This document shows positions 17,303-27,206 of a DNA stretch of 64,000 bases, piece after piece (the stretch's first letter is position 1; each line of letters begins with the position of its first letter). The notes below the pieces were generated by a model. That model was not told the origin of the DNA, ran no database searches, and saw only the letters and a program-made list of their open reading frames with translations. The stretch comes from Gillisia hiemivivida (GTDB lineage Bacteria; Bacteroidota; Bacteroidia; Flavobacteriales; Flavobacteriaceae), in contig NZ_VORY01000003.1 in assembly GCF_007997295.1 (NCBI RefSeq), positions 235,290-299,289 of the forward strand, written 5' to 3'. A program made the translations under genes and the position numbers.

Positions 17303-18447
17303 TGATCCAAGCAGAACGATTGAACGAGGTGCAGGAATACTATTTTTCTTCAAAATTGAGAGAAGTAAGAGCATTGGAGGCCTCTGGGAAACCCATTATT
17401 AACTTGGGAATTGGAAGCCCGGATCTTCCTCCACCTGTAGAAGTGATAAAAGGTTTAAATAATGCCTTAGCAAATCCAGCAGCACATCAATACCAGCCAT
17501 ATAAGGGAACGGCAGATTTTAGAAATGCAATAAAAGAATTTTATAGTACTCACTACACGGTTAATCTAGATGTAGAAAAAGAAATTCTTCCTCTAATGGG
17601 GAGTAAAGAAGGTATCTTACATATTTCTATGGCTTTTCTGAATGAAGGAGATCAGGTTTTAATACCAAATCCGGGATATCCTACCTATTCTTCGGTCACC
17701 AAATTAGTTGGTGCAGAACCGGTGTTTTATGATCTGGATGAAAAAGGCCATTGGTTACCCGATTTAGAAAGTTTAGGGAAGACCGACCTTAGCAAAGTGA
17801 AATTGATGTGGGTGAATTATCCGCATATGCCAACCGGGGCTTCAGCAACAAAAAAGGTGTTTCAAGATCTTGTTGCATTTGCAAAGAAGTATCATATCCT
17901 GATTATAAATGACAATCCGTACAGCTTCATTCTTAACGATCATCCTATCAGTATTTTGGAAGCAGAAGGAGCTAAGGATGTAGTACTGGAATTAAATTCG
18001 CTTAGTAAAAGTTTTAATATGGCGGGATGGCGAATTGGAATGGTTTGCGGAAATGAGGATAATTTGAATTCCATTTTAAAAGTGAAGTCCAATATGGATA
18101 GTGGAATGTTCTTCCCTTTACAAGCAGGAGCAGCCATAGCCTTGCGTTTACCAAATGAATGGTTTAAGGAATTGAATGCTGTTTATAGAACACGAAAGAA
18201 ATTGGTGTTGGAACTAGCTTCAAAATTAAACTGTATACCTGAAAAAGACCAAACCGGATTGTTTGTATGGGCAAAGGTGCCCTTAGATACCACATCGGAA
18301 TTATTTGTAGATCATTTATTACATACCTATGATCTATTTGCAACTCCTGGTTTCATATTTGGCGATCAAGGAGAAGGTTATATACGATTCTCACTTTGTA
18401 CACCAGTAGAGAAAATTAAGGAAGCAATTAATAGAATTAAAATATGA
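17302..18447 (+). CDS. Class I/II aminotransferase (probably aromatic)
   Basis: 381-residue PLP aminotransferase, fold type I. PLP-lysine motif LNSLSKSFNMAGWR, NPGYPTY and NYPHMPTGA are visible. Position inside the phe/tyr operon suggests transamination of phenylpyruvate and 4-hydroxyphenylpyruvate; specificity cannot be read from the sequence. Overlaps pheA by 1 nt and tyrA by 4 nt. Confidence 0.88.
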   Translation: MIQAERLNEVQEYYFSSKLREVRALEASGKPIINLGIGSPDLPPPVEVIKGLNNALANPAAHQYQPYKGTADFRNAIKEFYSTHYTVNLDVEKEILPLMGSKEGILHISMAFLNEGDQVLIPNPGYPTYSSVTKLVGAEPVFYDLDEKGHWLPDLESLGKTDLSKVKLMWVNYPHMPTGASATKKVFQDLVAFAKKYHILIINDNPYSFILNDHPISILEAEGAKDVVLELNSLSKSFNMAGWRIGMVCGNEDNLNSILKVKSNMDSGMFFPLQAGAAIALRLPNEWFKELNAVYRTRKKLVLELASKLNCIPEKDQTGLFVWAKVPLDTTSELFVDHLLHTYDLFATPGFIFGDQGEGYIRFSLCTPVEKIKEAINRIKI

Positions 18448-19292
18448 GAGTACATATTATAGGTGTTGGCCTCATAGGCGGATCGTTCGCTGTGGATATT
18501 AGAAATGCATTTTCTGATGTGCAGTTAGTTGGTATAGATAGTAATTCAGATCATCTTGAACAAGCATTATCCTTGGGAATCATTGATGAGGTAGAAGAAT
18601 TAAACGATATAAGAACTTCAGACATGGTAATCGTAGCTGTGCCGGTAGATGTAAGTATTGCACTTATTAAACAGGTTTTGGATATCGTAGAAGACCATAC
18701 CTTGGTAATAGATACCGGTTCTACTAAAGGGAGGCTGTGTGAGGCTTTAAGCACTCATCCAAATCGTCGGAATTTCTTGGCAGCGCATCCAATTTCGGGA
18801 ACAGAGTTTTCCGGACCACAAGCAGCAATAAAAGATCTTTACAGAAATAAAACAAATATTATATGTGAAGTAGAGAAAACCGCATTCAAACTTCAGGAAA
18901 GAGCTCTAGAGCTTTTCCAAAAATTAGGAATGAGAATATGTTATATGGACCCAAAATCTCATGATAGGCATATTGCATATGTTTCACATTTATCGCATAT
19001 AAGTTCCTTTATGCTTGGCAAAACAGTATTGGAAAAAGAAAAGGACGAACGCAATATATTTGATCTTGCGGGCAGTGGTTTTGCTTCTACCGTTAGACTA
19101 GCCAAAAGTTCTCCGGCCATGTGGACTCCCATTTTTGAGCAAAACAAGGAAAATGTTGTGGAGATTTTAAATGAATATATTCAGAATCTTAATATGTTTA
19201 AAGACTTACTGGAGAGCAACAATTTTGAAGGGATATTTAATGAAATGGAGAAAACGAATCATATCAAATCGATATTAAACGGAATAATTTAA
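18444..19292 (+). CDS. tyrA: Prephenate dehydrogenase
   Basis: 282 residues. N-terminal Rossmann fold with VGLIGGSFA, then DTGSTKG and AAHPISGTEFSG, the prephenate dehydrogenase signature, and the catalytic-domain His in HDRHIAYVSHLSH. Produces 4-hydroxyphenylpyruvate for tyrosine. No ACT domain at the C-terminus. Lies between the aminotransferase and the DAHP synthase in the same operon. Confidence 0.93.
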   Translation: MRVHIIGVGLIGGSFAVDIRNAFSDVQLVGIDSNSDHLEQALSLGIIDEVEELNDIRTSDMVIVAVPVDVSIALIKQVLDIVEDHTLVIDTGSTKGRLCEALSTHPNRRNFLAAHPISGTEFSGPQAAIKDLYRNKTNIICEVEKTAFKLQERALELFQKLGMRICYMDPKSHDRHIAYVSHLSHISSFMLGKTVLEKEKDERNIFDLAGSGFASTVRLAKSSPAMWTPIFEQNKENVVEILNEYIQNLNMFKDLLESNNFEGIFNEMEKTNHIKSILNGII

Positions 19293-19318
19293 AAGATTTT
19301 AATAAATAATAGTCAAAA

Positions 19319-20401
19319 ATGGAAAACAAAAAAGAACTTAGAACCTGGTTAGATAAATTTAATCTTGATCACCCTTTGGTAATAGCAGGACCTTGTAGTG
19401 CTGAAACCGAAGAACAGTTAGTAAAGATCGCTAAACAATTAAAAGATAGTGATGTTAGTGTATTGCGTGCCGGCTTATGGAAACCAAGAACCCGCCCGGG
19501 GAATTTTGAAGGCGTGGGAGCATTAGGTTTAAAATGGATGCAAACAGCAAAAGAAGAAACAGGCTTGCTTACAACTACCGAGGTAGCAAATGCAAACCAT
19601 GTGGAACTAGCTTTAAAGCACGATGTAGATATTTTATGGATAGGAGCCAGAACCACAGTTTCGCCATTTATAGTTCAGGACATTGCAGATGCATTGCAGG
19701 GAACAGATAAAACAGTTTTAATCAAGAATCCTGTAAATCCAGATCTTTCCTTATGGTTAGGTGCTGTAGAGCGTTTTTATACTGCAGATGTCAAGAATTT
19801 GGGAGTGATACACAGAGGGTTTTCTGCTTATGAAAAGACCAAATATAGAAACAATCCAGAATGGCAAATCCCTATAGATTTACAGAATAGATTTCCTGAT
19901 CTGCCGCTTATCTTGGATCCTTCTCACATAGCAGGAAGACGCGATATTATATTTGATCTTTGCCAAACAGCCTTAGATTTGAATTATGACGGATTGATGG
20001 TTGAAACTCATCATGATCCAGATAATGCATGGAGTGATGCGGCACAACAAATCACGCCTGCTACTTTAATTCAAATTATGGAGGATCTTAAAATCAGAAA
20101 GGAAATTTCAGAAAGCAAAGAATTTGTGAACAGCTTGAAGAATTTACGAGCAAAAATTGATATTGCAGATCACCAGTTATTAGAGGTGCTTTCAAAAAGG
20201 ATGAAAATTGCCGATGACATAGGTAAAATTAAAAAGACTCAAAATGTTGCAATTCTTCAAACCTCGAGATGGAACGAAATTCTGGGTAAAATGATTTTAG
20301 AAGGAGAACAGCAAGGTTTAAGTGAAGAATTCGTTTTGAAAATGTTCAAGGCTATTCATCAGGAATCTATAAATCATCAGAAAAAAGTAATTAGCGAATA
20401 A
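19319..20401 (+). CDS. Bifunctional DAHP synthase / chorismate mutase
   Basis: 360 residues. The N-terminal domain is the KDO8P-synthase-like DAHP synthase (AGPCSAETEEQ, RAGLWKPRTRPGNFEGVG, DPSHIAGRRD). The last 90 residues are an AroQ-type chorismate mutase (LRAKIDIADHQLLEVLSKRM). It therefore catalyses the first shikimate step and the chorismate branch point, and the fused mutase probably serves as the feedback sensor. Last gene of the aromatic operon. Confidence 0.94.
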   Translation: MENKKELRTWLDKFNLDHPLVIAGPCSAETEEQLVKIAKQLKDSDVSVLRAGLWKPRTRPGNFEGVGALGLKWMQTAKEETGLLTTTEVANANHVELALKHDVDILWIGARTTVSPFIVQDIADALQGTDKTVLIKNPVNPDLSLWLGAVERFYTADVKNLGVIHRGFSAYEKTKYRNNPEWQIPIDLQNRFPDLPLILDPSHIAGRRDIIFDLCQTALDLNYDGLMVETHHDPDNAWSDAAQQITPATLIQIMEDLKIRKEISESKEFVNSLKNLRAKIDIADHQLLEVLSKRMKIADDIGKIKKTQNVAILQTSRWNEILGKMILEGEQQGLSEEFVLKMFKAIHQESINHQKKVISE

Positions 20402-20426
20402 GCTTGGGATTTTGCACCTTTGTAGT

Positions 20427-21383
20427 ATGACAGGAATTGTATATAAATCTACTGGAAGTTGGTACCACGTTAAGGCTGAAAGCGGTGTTTTTTACCGCTG
20501 CAGGATAAAGGGAAAATTCCGCATGCAGGGAATTAAAAGTACCAATCCTGTAGCGGTAGGAGATAAGGTGCAATTTGAATTGGAAGAAACTGGAGACGAT
20601 ACTTTTGGAGTTATAAATACAATAGAAGAACGGGATAATTATATTATCAGGAAATCTGTAAACCTCTCTAAGCAAACCCATATAATTGCCTCTAATATTG
20701 ACGTGGCTTTTTTGTTGGTTACATTAAATAATCCTCCCACATTCACCACTTTTATAGATAGATTTCTGGTAACTGCAGAAGCCTATCATATAAAAACAGT
20801 GTTATTGTTCAATAAGATAGATGTGTATGATGAAGAAGAGCTCGGGGAAATTAAATACCTAGCAGCATTATATCGAGAAGTGGGTTATGAATGTTTAGGG
20901 ATTTCAGCAAAGACCGGTAAGAATTTAGATAAGGTGAAGGAGATGATGATTGGGAAGACCAGCATGTTCTCTGGACATAGTGGTACTGGAAAATCTACAC
21001 TTATCAATGCACTTGAGCCAAGTTTAGATCTAAAGACTTCCAAAATAAGTACTCAGCATAAACAAGGCCAACATACAACCACTTTTGCAGAAATGTACGA
21101 TCTTAATTTTGATGCCAGAATAATAGATACTCCTGGAATTAAGGGTTTTGGTGTAGTGGAGATGGAAAAAGAGGAATTAGGAAACTATTTTCCAGAATTC
21201 TTTGCGGTAAAACAAGAATGTAAATTCAATAATTGTTTGCATAAAAACGAACCACATTGTGCAGTTAAAGATGGTTTGGAAGATGGAGAAATTGCATGGT
21301 CCAGATATAAGAGTTATTTGCAGATCATAGAAGGAGAAGACGAGCAACAATATAGGATGGATGATTTCCCTGAAGAACAATGA
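20427..21383 (+). CDS. rsgA: Ribosome small subunit-dependent GTPase A
   Basis: 318 residues from ATG 20427; a TTG 15 nt upstream is less likely. OB-fold N-terminus (TGIVYKSTGSWYHV), circularly permuted GTPase motifs NKID, GHSGTGKST and DTPGIKGFG, and a C-terminal zinc motif (C-x5-C-x-H-x6-C: CKFNNCLHKNEPHC). A late 30S subunit maturation factor. Starts 26 nt after the aromatic operon and overlaps dtd by 4 nt. Confidence 0.95.
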   Translation: MTGIVYKSTGSWYHVKAESGVFYRCRIKGKFRMQGIKSTNPVAVGDKVQFELEETGDDTFGVINTIEERDNYIIRKSVNLSKQTHIIASNIDVAFLLVTLNNPPTFTTFIDRFLVTAEAYHIKTVLLFNKIDVYDEEELGEIKYLAALYREVGYECLGISAKTGKNLDKVKEMMIGKTSMFSGHSGTGKSTLINALEPSLDLKTSKISTQHKQGQHTTTFAEMYDLNFDARIIDTPGIKGFGVVEMEKEELGNYFPEFFAVKQECKFNNCLHKNEPHCAVKDGLEDGEIAWSRYKSYLQIIEGEDEQQYRMDDFPEEQ

Positions 21384-21832
21384 GAATAGTTTTACAAAGA
21401 GTTTCGGAAGCATCGGTTAGCATTGACGGAAAAGTTAACGGTAAAATTGGCAAGGGTGTTTTATTACTTGTTGGTATAGAGGATGATGATTCTAAAGAAG
21501 ATATTTCCTGGCTGGTTAATAAGATCTTGAAAATGCGAATTTTTAATGATGAAGCCGGAGTCATGAATTGCTCTTTACAAGATATAAATGCTGAGGTTTT
21601 AGTTATAAGTCAGTTTACCTTGCATGCAAGTACAAAAAAAGGAAACAGACCAAGTTATATAAAGGCTGCCAAGCCAGATATTGCTATTCCTCTATACGAG
21701 AAATTTATCTTAGATATTGAAGATCAGTTAGATAAAAAAGTGGAGTGCGGAATTTTTGGTGCAGATATAAAAGTTGCACTCATAAATGATGGTCCTGTTA
21801 CCATTATAATAGATTCAAAAAGCAAGGAATAA
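21380..21832 (+). CDS. dtd: D-aminoacyl-tRNA deacylase
   Basis: 150 residues, full length. Removes D-amino acids, and glycine from tRNA-Ala. Start MRIVLQRVSEASV and the two conserved motifs SQFTLHASTKKGNRPSY and NDGPVT are present. Overlaps rsgA (ATGA) and the next gene by 1 nt, forming a tight translational-quality cluster. Confidence 0.95.
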   Translation: MRIVLQRVSEASVSIDGKVNGKIGKGVLLLVGIEDDDSKEDISWLVNKILKMRIFNDEAGVMNCSLQDINAEVLVISQFTLHASTKKGNRPSYIKAAKPDIAIPLYEKFILDIEDQLDKKVECGIFGADIKVALINDGPVTIIIDSKSKE

Positions 21833-22158
21833 TGAATATTGAAAATTCACAAAAAGCTGTAGATACTTGGATCCAAGAACATGGGGTTCGCTATTTCAAT
21901 GAACTCACCAATATGGCCCAGCTTACAGAGGAAGTAGGAGAAGTGGCTCGTATTATAGCTCGGCGTTATGGGGAGCAAAGCGAAAAGGAGAGCGATAAAA
22001 ATAAAGATCTGGGAGAAGAACTGGCAGATGTGATGTTTGTAGTTTTGTGTTTAGCAAATCAAACAGGAATTAATCTACAGGAAGCTTTCGATAAGAAACT
22101 AGATCTCAAAACGAAGCGTGACCACGATAGACATCATAATAATGATAAATTAAAATAA
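21832..22158 (+). CDS. MazG-like nucleotide pyrophosphohydrolase
   Basis: 108-residue all-alpha NTP pyrophosphatase with the metal-binding pattern EEVGEVARI and, about 30 residues later, GEELADVMFV (ExxE and ExxD). Probably cleans up non-canonical or excess dNTPs. Overlaps dtd by 1 nt; the next gene starts directly after its stop. Confidence 0.85.
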   Translation: MNIENSQKAVDTWIQEHGVRYFNELTNMAQLTEEVGEVARIIARRYGEQSEKESDKNKDLGEELADVMFVVLCLANQTGINLQEAFDKKLDLKTKRDHDRHHNNDKLK

Positions 22159-22425
22159 ATGAACTTTAAAAAAACTATTCAAACAAAAGGTTTTTGGAAA
22201 TCTGTTGCCGGAATGGGAATATCATTTATTGTGGTCTATCATATTATTACCATGCTTTTCACTTTTGGAGGCTTTGATTTTAGTGGTTATTTTGGATTGA
22301 ATTTGTCTGAAGAAAGGTGGATGCGATTTGTATTGGGGTCACTTTTTACAGGATTTATCTATGGTTTCATTATCACCTTCGGGCAATTTTCTATAAAACA
22401 AAAAAAGGAAGAAAGAGAGGATTAA
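22159..22425 (+). CDS. Small membrane protein, unknown function
   Basis: 88 residues with two predicted transmembrane helices (around 15-37, SVAGMGISFIVVYHIITMLF, and 57-77, VLGSLFTGFIYGFIITFGQF) and a charged C-terminal tail. It directly follows the MazG-like gene with no gap, so it is probably co-translated. No family is recognised beyond a flavobacterial hypothetical. Confidence 0.7.
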   Translation: MNFKKTIQTKGFWKSVAGMGISFIVVYHIITMLFTFGGFDFSGYFGLNLSEERWMRFVLGSLFTGFIYGFIITFGQFSIKQKKEERED

Positions 22426-22468
22426 ATTTTTATTTTTTTCTCATCAATCTATTTTCATCTCAAGTTCT

Positions 22469-23698
22469 ATGAATGTACAGTTAAGTCATCCAGATACTAA
22501 TCTCTTTGGAGAAATTCAAATTACAGGTTCCAAGAGTGAATCTAACCGAGCTTTGGTCTTGAAGGCTTTATTTCCTTCAATTTCATTGAGCAACTTATCT
22601 AATAGTGATGACACTTCTGTTTTACAAAAAGCTTTAAAAACGAGTGGTGGTTTAGTAGATATTCATCATGCCGGTACAGCAATGCGTTTTCTTACAGCCT
22701 ATTTTGCTTCCAGAGAAGGCTTAGAAGTAGTTCTTACCGGAAGTTCAAGAATGCAAGAACGCCCAATAGAACTTTTAGTGAATGCTCTAAAAGATCTTGG
22801 AGCAGATATCAATTATTTAGAAAAAGAAGGCTTTCCTCCTCTAAAGATCACGGGTAAAAAGCTTCTCAAATCATCGGTAAATGTTCAAGCAAATATCAGC
22901 AGTCAGTATATTTCTGCTTTGATGTTGATAGGCGCTTCCCTTCCAAATGGATTGATTATAAATCTTGAAGGGCAAGTCACTTCTGCTCCATATATTAACA
23001 TGACGCTGAAGTTGCTTCACTATTTTGATATTGAAGCAAAATTTGAAGGACAGGTGATAACTATTCAGTCTAAAAGTAAACTTGAGTCAAGAACTTTTGA
23101 GATAGAATCAGATTGGAGCTCTGCTTCTTATTATTTCTCGATTGCCGCTTTAGGGAAGCAAGGGCAACTGAATTTAAAGAACTATAAAAAGGAAAGTTTA
23201 CAAGGTGATTCGAAGATTATTCGAATTTATCATGAATTTGGAATTGAAACTTCATTTGCAGATAATGAAATTCTGCTTTTAAAAAACAACTTTGAAAAAC
23301 CAAAGAATTTACATTTGGACCTTCGAAATATGCCGGATCTGGCTCAAACCATTGCAGTTACTTGTTTAGGTTTAGGGATAGGTTGCGAATTAAAAGGACT
23401 CCATACTTTAAAGATCAAAGAAACTGACCGATTAGTGGCTTTGAAAAACGAACTGGAAAAATTTGGGGCTAGTGTAGAGATCACTGACAGCAGTTTATCT
23501 CTAGCTCCATGCTCTACTTTGAGAGAAAATATAGAAGTAGAAACTTATAACGATCATAGAATGGCAATGGCTTTTGCTCCTTTGGCGTTGAAAGTTCCGC
23601 TTAGAATTAAGGATGCGGAAGTTGTTTCAAAATCTTATCCAGAGTTTTGGGAAGACTTAGAATCCATCGGATTTTCCATAGAGAAAGTCTCCAGCTAA
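22469..23698 (+). CDS. aroA: 3-phosphoshikimate 1-carboxyvinyltransferase (EPSP synthase)
   Basis: 409 residues; sixth step of the shikimate pathway. Visible motifs are GSKSESNRAL (phosphate binding), GTAMRFLTA, NDHRMAMAFAPLAL and the catalytic-loop KETDRLVAL. Slightly shorter than the E. coli enzyme but complete. It lies 3 kb from the aromatic operon and is separated from it by the rsgA cluster; no attenuator precedes it. Confidence 0.94.
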   Translation: MNVQLSHPDTNLFGEIQITGSKSESNRALVLKALFPSISLSNLSNSDDTSVLQKALKTSGGLVDIHHAGTAMRFLTAYFASREGLEVVLTGSSRMQERPIELLVNALKDLGADINYLEKEGFPPLKITGKKLLKSSVNVQANISSQYISALMLIGASLPNGLIINLEGQVTSAPYINMTLKLLHYFDIEAKFEGQVITIQSKSKLESRTFEIESDWSSASYYFSIAALGKQGQLNLKNYKKESLQGDSKIIRIYHEFGIETSFADNEILLLKNNFEKPKNLHLDLRNMPDLAQTIAVTCLGLGIGCELKGLHTLKIKETDRLVALKNELEKFGASVEITDSSLSLAPCSTLRENIEVETYNDHRMAMAFAPLALKVPLRIKDAEVVSKSYPEFWEDLESIGFSIEKVSS

Positions 23699-23726
23699 TT
23701 CATTTCTTAAATAAACTTCTATTTAC

Positions 23727-23758
23727 TTGACAACGCCTATGTTGAGGTTGTATATTTG
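23727..23758 (+). promoter_or_regulatory. Promoter of queA
   Basis: TTG at 23727-23729 and TATATTTG at 23751-23758, spaced 21 nt, lie 21 nt before the queA ATG. Confidence 0.7.
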
Positions 23759-23779
23759 CATCCTTAAAAAAATTTAAAT

Positions 23780-24835
23780 ATGGGAATGAAACTTTCACAA
23801 TTTGGTTTTGAACTTCCGGAAGAACTTCTAGCTGAATATCCTGCAGAAAACAGGGATGAGGCACGTTTGATGGTTCTAAACAGAAAAGACCAAACAATTG
23901 AGCATAAATTATTTAAGGATATAATGGAATATTTTGAACCAAAAGATGTTATGGTTCTTAATAACACAAAAGTATTTCCCGCGCGTTTATTCGGAAACAA
24001 AGAAAAAACCGGAGCTCGTATTGAAGTATTCTTGTTAAGAGAATTAAATCCAGAAACTAAGCTTTGGGATGTGTTAGTAGATCCGGCAAGAAAAATAAGA
24101 ATTGGTAACAAGTTGTATTTTGGTGATGATGAAAGTCTTGTTGCAGAAGTTATAGATAATACCACTTCTAGAGGTAGAACGCTTCGTTTCTTATATGATG
24201 GTTCTTACCAAGAATTCAGAAAAAAATTACAGGAACTAGGGGAAACGCCACTTCCTAAATATATTAAAAGAGACGTGCAGCCTGAAGATGCGGAGCGATA
24301 CCAAACTATTTATGCTAAGAATGAAGGTGCTGTTGCTGCTCCAACTGCAGGATTGCATTTTTCTAAGCATTTATTAAAACGTCTTGAGATTAAAGGGATA
24401 GATTTTGCTGAAGTTACACTTCACGTAGGCTTGGGAACTTTTAGCCCAGTGGAAGTAGAAGATCTTTCTAAGCATAAAATGGATAGTGAAGAAGCTTTTA
24501 TTGAAGAGAAAGCTACTGTAACGATCAATAAGGCACTTAGCGAAAAACGAAGAATATGTGCTGTTGGTACAACTAGTATGCGAGTGTTGGAGAGTGCGGT
24601 TTCTTCTAACCATACTTTAAATGAATTTAGTGGCTGGACCAATAAATTTATTTTTCCTCCATACGATTTTAGCATAGCTAACTGTATGATCACAAACTTC
24701 CATACACCTAAGTCTACTTTGATGATGATGGTTTCTGCATTTGCAGGACACGACTTCATGAAAAGAGCATATGACGAAGCGATCAAGGAAAAATATAAGT
24801 TCTACACTTATGGAGATGCAATGTTGATTATCTAA
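23780..24835 (+). CDS. queA: tRNA preQ1(34) S-adenosylmethionine ribosyltransferase-isomerase
   Basis: 351 residues; adds the epoxycyclopentane moiety in queuosine synthesis using SAM. Motifs: the N-terminal [45 protein letters not shown] and [16 protein letters not shown]. The ATG at 23780 is two codons before a second ATG, and either could be used. Own promoter upstream and terminator downstream, so probably monocistronic. Confidence 0.96.
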   Translation: MGMKLSQFGFELPEELLAEYPAENRDEARLMVLNRKDQTIEHKLFKDIMEYFEPKDVMVLNNTKVFPARLFGNKEKTGARIEVFLLRELNPETKLWDVLVDPARKIRIGNKLYFGDDESLVAEVIDNTTSRGRTLRFLYDGSYQEFRKKLQELGETPLPKYIKRDVQPEDAERYQTIYAKNEGAVAAPTAGLHFSKHLLKRLEIKGIDFAEVTLHVGLGTFSPVEVEDLSKHKMDSEEAFIEEKATVTINKALSEKRRICAVGTTSMRVLESAVSSNHTLNEFSGWTNKFIFPPYDFSIANCMITNFHTPKSTLMMMVSAFAGHDFMKRAYDEAIKEKYKFYTYGDAMLII

Positions 24836-24858
24836 CATTCACCTTTCAAATATTTTAG

Positions 24859-24906
24859 AACCACGAATGCACTCATTTAATGAGAAGTATTCGTGGTTTT
24901 CTTTTT
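24859..24906 (+). terminator. Terminator after queA
   Basis: AACCACGAAT (24859-24868) pairs with ATTCGTGGTT (24889-24898), followed by TTCTTTTTTT. Confidence 0.8.
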
Positions 24907-24909
24907 TTA

Positions 24910-25042
24910 AGACAGGTTGGAATTTAATCCCTCATTGAGGGCTTAATTCCTCCAAGGCTTGCCTCAAGTTTTCAAAAGTGTTTTTCTCCCGAACAGTCTG
25001 GACATATCTCTTGAGCTTGTCCCGAGGTTCTTGATTTGATAA
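24910..25042. repeat. Dispersed palindromic repeat (copy 1)
   Basis: Contains TTTAATCCCTCATTGAGGG, AGGCTTGCCTC, AAGTTTTCAAAAGT and CCCGAGGTTCTTGAT, in the same order as at 38800-38925. A more diverged partial copy is at about 27866-27925. No coding potential is seen. Confidence 0.6.
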
Positions 25043-25066
25043 TACTGTAAATCCTAATAATCTTCA

Positions 25067-25074
25067 TACTTTTG
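25067..25074 (+). promoter_or_regulatory. -7 box of rlmN promoter, possibly leaderless
   Basis: TACTTTTG matches TAnnTTTG and ends 4 nt before the GTG start at 25079, so transcription would start at or next to the first codon. No clear -33 TTG at about 21-nt spacing was found. Confidence 0.5.
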
Positions 25075-25078
25075 CAGC

Positions 25079-26122
25079 GTGAAAGATAAGAAGAAAGATA
25101 TACGTGCTTTAACTAAGGAACAATTACAGCAATTCTTTGTTGCTCAAGGAGATAAGTCCTTTCGAGGCTCTCAGGTTTATGAGTGGCTTTGGAATAAAAG
25201 TGCTCATAGTTTTGAGGATATGACAAATATTTCCAAGGCTACAAGACAGATGATGGAGGACAACTTTGTGATCAATCATATTCGTGTAGACCAAATGCAA
25301 AGGAGTAGTGATGGGACCATTAAAAATGCAGTAAGATTACATGATGATCTAACAGTGGAATCTGTGCTTATTCCAACTAAAAAAAGGACTACTGCCTGTG
25401 TGTCTTCTCAAGTTGGATGTAGTTTAGATTGTAAATTTTGCGCAACGGCTACCTTAAAACGTATGCGTAATCTAAATCCAGATGAAATTTACGATCAGGT
25501 AGTGGCTATAGATAACGAAAGCAGATTGTATTTTGATAAGCCATTGTCCAATATTGTTTTTATGGGGATGGGCGAGCCGCTTATGAATTACAATAATGTA
25601 ATGAAGGCTATAGAGAAGATTACTTCCAAAGAGGGCTTAGGGATGTCTTCTAAGCGGATCACAATTTCTACCTCAGGTGTTCCAAAAATGATCAAGAAAT
25701 TAGCCGATGATGAAACTAAAGTGAAACTCGCAGTTTCGCTCCACTCAGCTATAGATGAGATAAGAACAACGATAATGCCTTTTAATGCTACATTTACATT
25801 GGCAGATCTTCAAGAAGCTTTGGAGTACTGGTATGAAAAAACCAAAAGCAGGATCACCTATGAGTATATTGTTTGGGAAGGGATCAACGATACACGTAAA
25901 GATGCTGAAGCTTTAGTGCAGTTCTGTAAATATGTGCCTTGTAAGGTGAATTTAATAGAATACAATCCAATAGACGATGGCGTCTTTCAACAGGCTTCGT
26001 CAGAAGCAACAAATATGTACGAGTCTATGTTGGAGCGAAATGGAATTACAGTTACTGTAAGAAGGTCCAGAGGAAAAGATATAGATGCAGCTTGTGGACA
26101 GTTAGCTAACAAATCTTCATAA
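25079..26122 (+). CDS. rlmN: 23S rRNA A2503 / tRNA A37 C2-methyltransferase
   Basis: 347-residue radical SAM enzyme. Has the cluster motif C-x3-C-x2-C in GCSLDCKFCATATLK, the methyl-carrying Cys in the C-terminal IDAACGQL, FMGMGEPL and SLHSAID. The GTG start is chosen because it lies just after the promoter -7 box and aligns with the family N-terminus (RALTKEQLQQFF). Acts on A2503 of 23S rRNA and on some tRNAs. Confidence 0.95.
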   Translation: MKDKKKDIRALTKEQLQQFFVAQGDKSFRGSQVYEWLWNKSAHSFEDMTNISKATRQMMEDNFVINHIRVDQMQRSSDGTIKNAVRLHDDLTVESVLIPTKKRTTACVSSQVGCSLDCKFCATATLKRMRNLNPDEIYDQVVAIDNESRLYFDKPLSNIVFMGMGEPLMNYNNVMKAIEKITSKEGLGMSSKRITISTSGVPKMIKKLADDETKVKLAVSLHSAIDEIRTTIMPFNATFTLADLQEALEYWYEKTKSRITYEYIVWEGINDTRKDAEALVQFCKYVPCKVNLIEYNPIDDGVFQQASSEATNMYESMLERNGITVTVRRSRGKDIDAACGQLANKSS

Positions 26123-26173
26123 AGGATAGCCTGAAATATTTAAACCATAATCTTTAGCTATATTTGATTCCTT

Positions 26174-27151
26174 ATGAAGGTAATCTCTCAAATAAAATTA
26201 CCGGTTGAAAAAGAAATGGAGCTTTTTGAAAAGAAGTTCTTCGAGTCCATGTCCTCTAAAGTGGCACTCTTAAATAAGATCACTCATTATATAGTTAATA
26301 GAAAAGGGAAGCAAATGCGCCCTATGTTCGTATTCCTGGTTGCCAAAATGGTTTCTGAAGGGCAAGTGAACGAGCGCACATATCGTGGTGCTGCGGTAAT
26401 AGAACTTATACATACTGCCACTTTGGTTCATGATGATGTTGTAGACGAATCTAATAGGAGGAGAGGGTTTTTCAGCATAAATGCACTTTGGAAAAATAAG
26501 ATTGCGGTTTTGGTTGGCGATTATTTGCTTTCTAAAGGTTTATTACTTTCTATAGATAATAACGACTTTGATTTACTGAAGATCATCTCTATCGCAGTGA
26601 AAGAGATGAGTGAAGGCGAGTTATTACAAATTGAAAAAGCAAGGCATCTAGATATTACCGAAGCTGTTTATTATGATATTATTCGACAAAAAACTGCAAC
26701 CTTAATTGCAGCCTGTTGTGGTTTGGGTGCAGCTTCAGTAAAGCCAGAATCTTCTGAAATTGCCAAAATGCGGAGATTTGGAGAGCTTATTGGGATGGCC
26801 TTTCAGATAAAAGATGATCTTTTCGATTATGGAGAAGAGCAGATAGGAAAACCTACAGGGATAGATATCAAGGAGCAGAAAATGACTTTGCCATTGATCT
26901 ATGTGCTTAATAATTCTACTTCAAAGGAGAAAAAATGGATCATCAATTCCATCAAGAATCATAACAAGGATAAAAAACGTGTTAAGGAGGTCATCGCTCT
27001 GGTAAAATCTAACGGCGGATTAGATTATGCGGTTACCAAAATGAAAGAATATCAAAAAGAGGCACTTTCCATCTTAAACGATTATCCACCTTCAACTTAT
27101 AAAGATTCACTTATCTTAATGGTGAATTACGTGATAGAACGTAAGAAATAA
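26174..27151 (+). CDS. Polyprenyl diphosphate synthase
   Basis: 325-residue trans-isoprenyl diphosphate synthase. First Asp-rich motif LVHDDVVDES and second KDDLFDYG with the conserved GKPTGID. Residues before the first motif suggest a long-chain product such as that for the menaquinone side chain, but chain length cannot be assigned from sequence alone. It stands 51 nt after rlmN and is followed by a repeat-rich gap. Confidence 0.92.
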   Translation: MKVISQIKLPVEKEMELFEKKFFESMSSKVALLNKITHYIVNRKGKQMRPMFVFLVAKMVSEGQVNERTYRGAAVIELIHTATLVHDDVVDESNRRRGFFSINALWKNKIAVLVGDYLLSKGLLLSIDNNDFDLLKIISIAVKEMSEGELLQIEKARHLDITEAVYYDIIRQKTATLIAACCGLGAASVKPESSEIAKMRRFGELIGMAFQIKDDLFDYGEEQIGKPTGIDIKEQKMTLPLIYVLNNSTSKEKKWIINSIKNHNKDKKRVKEVIALVKSNGGLDYAVTKMKEYQKEALSILNDYPPSTYKDSLILMVNYVIERKK

Positions 27152-27206
27152 TTTTTTCAATAAACAATTAACAATAAACAATAAACAATTTGCAATTGTG
27201 AAAATT

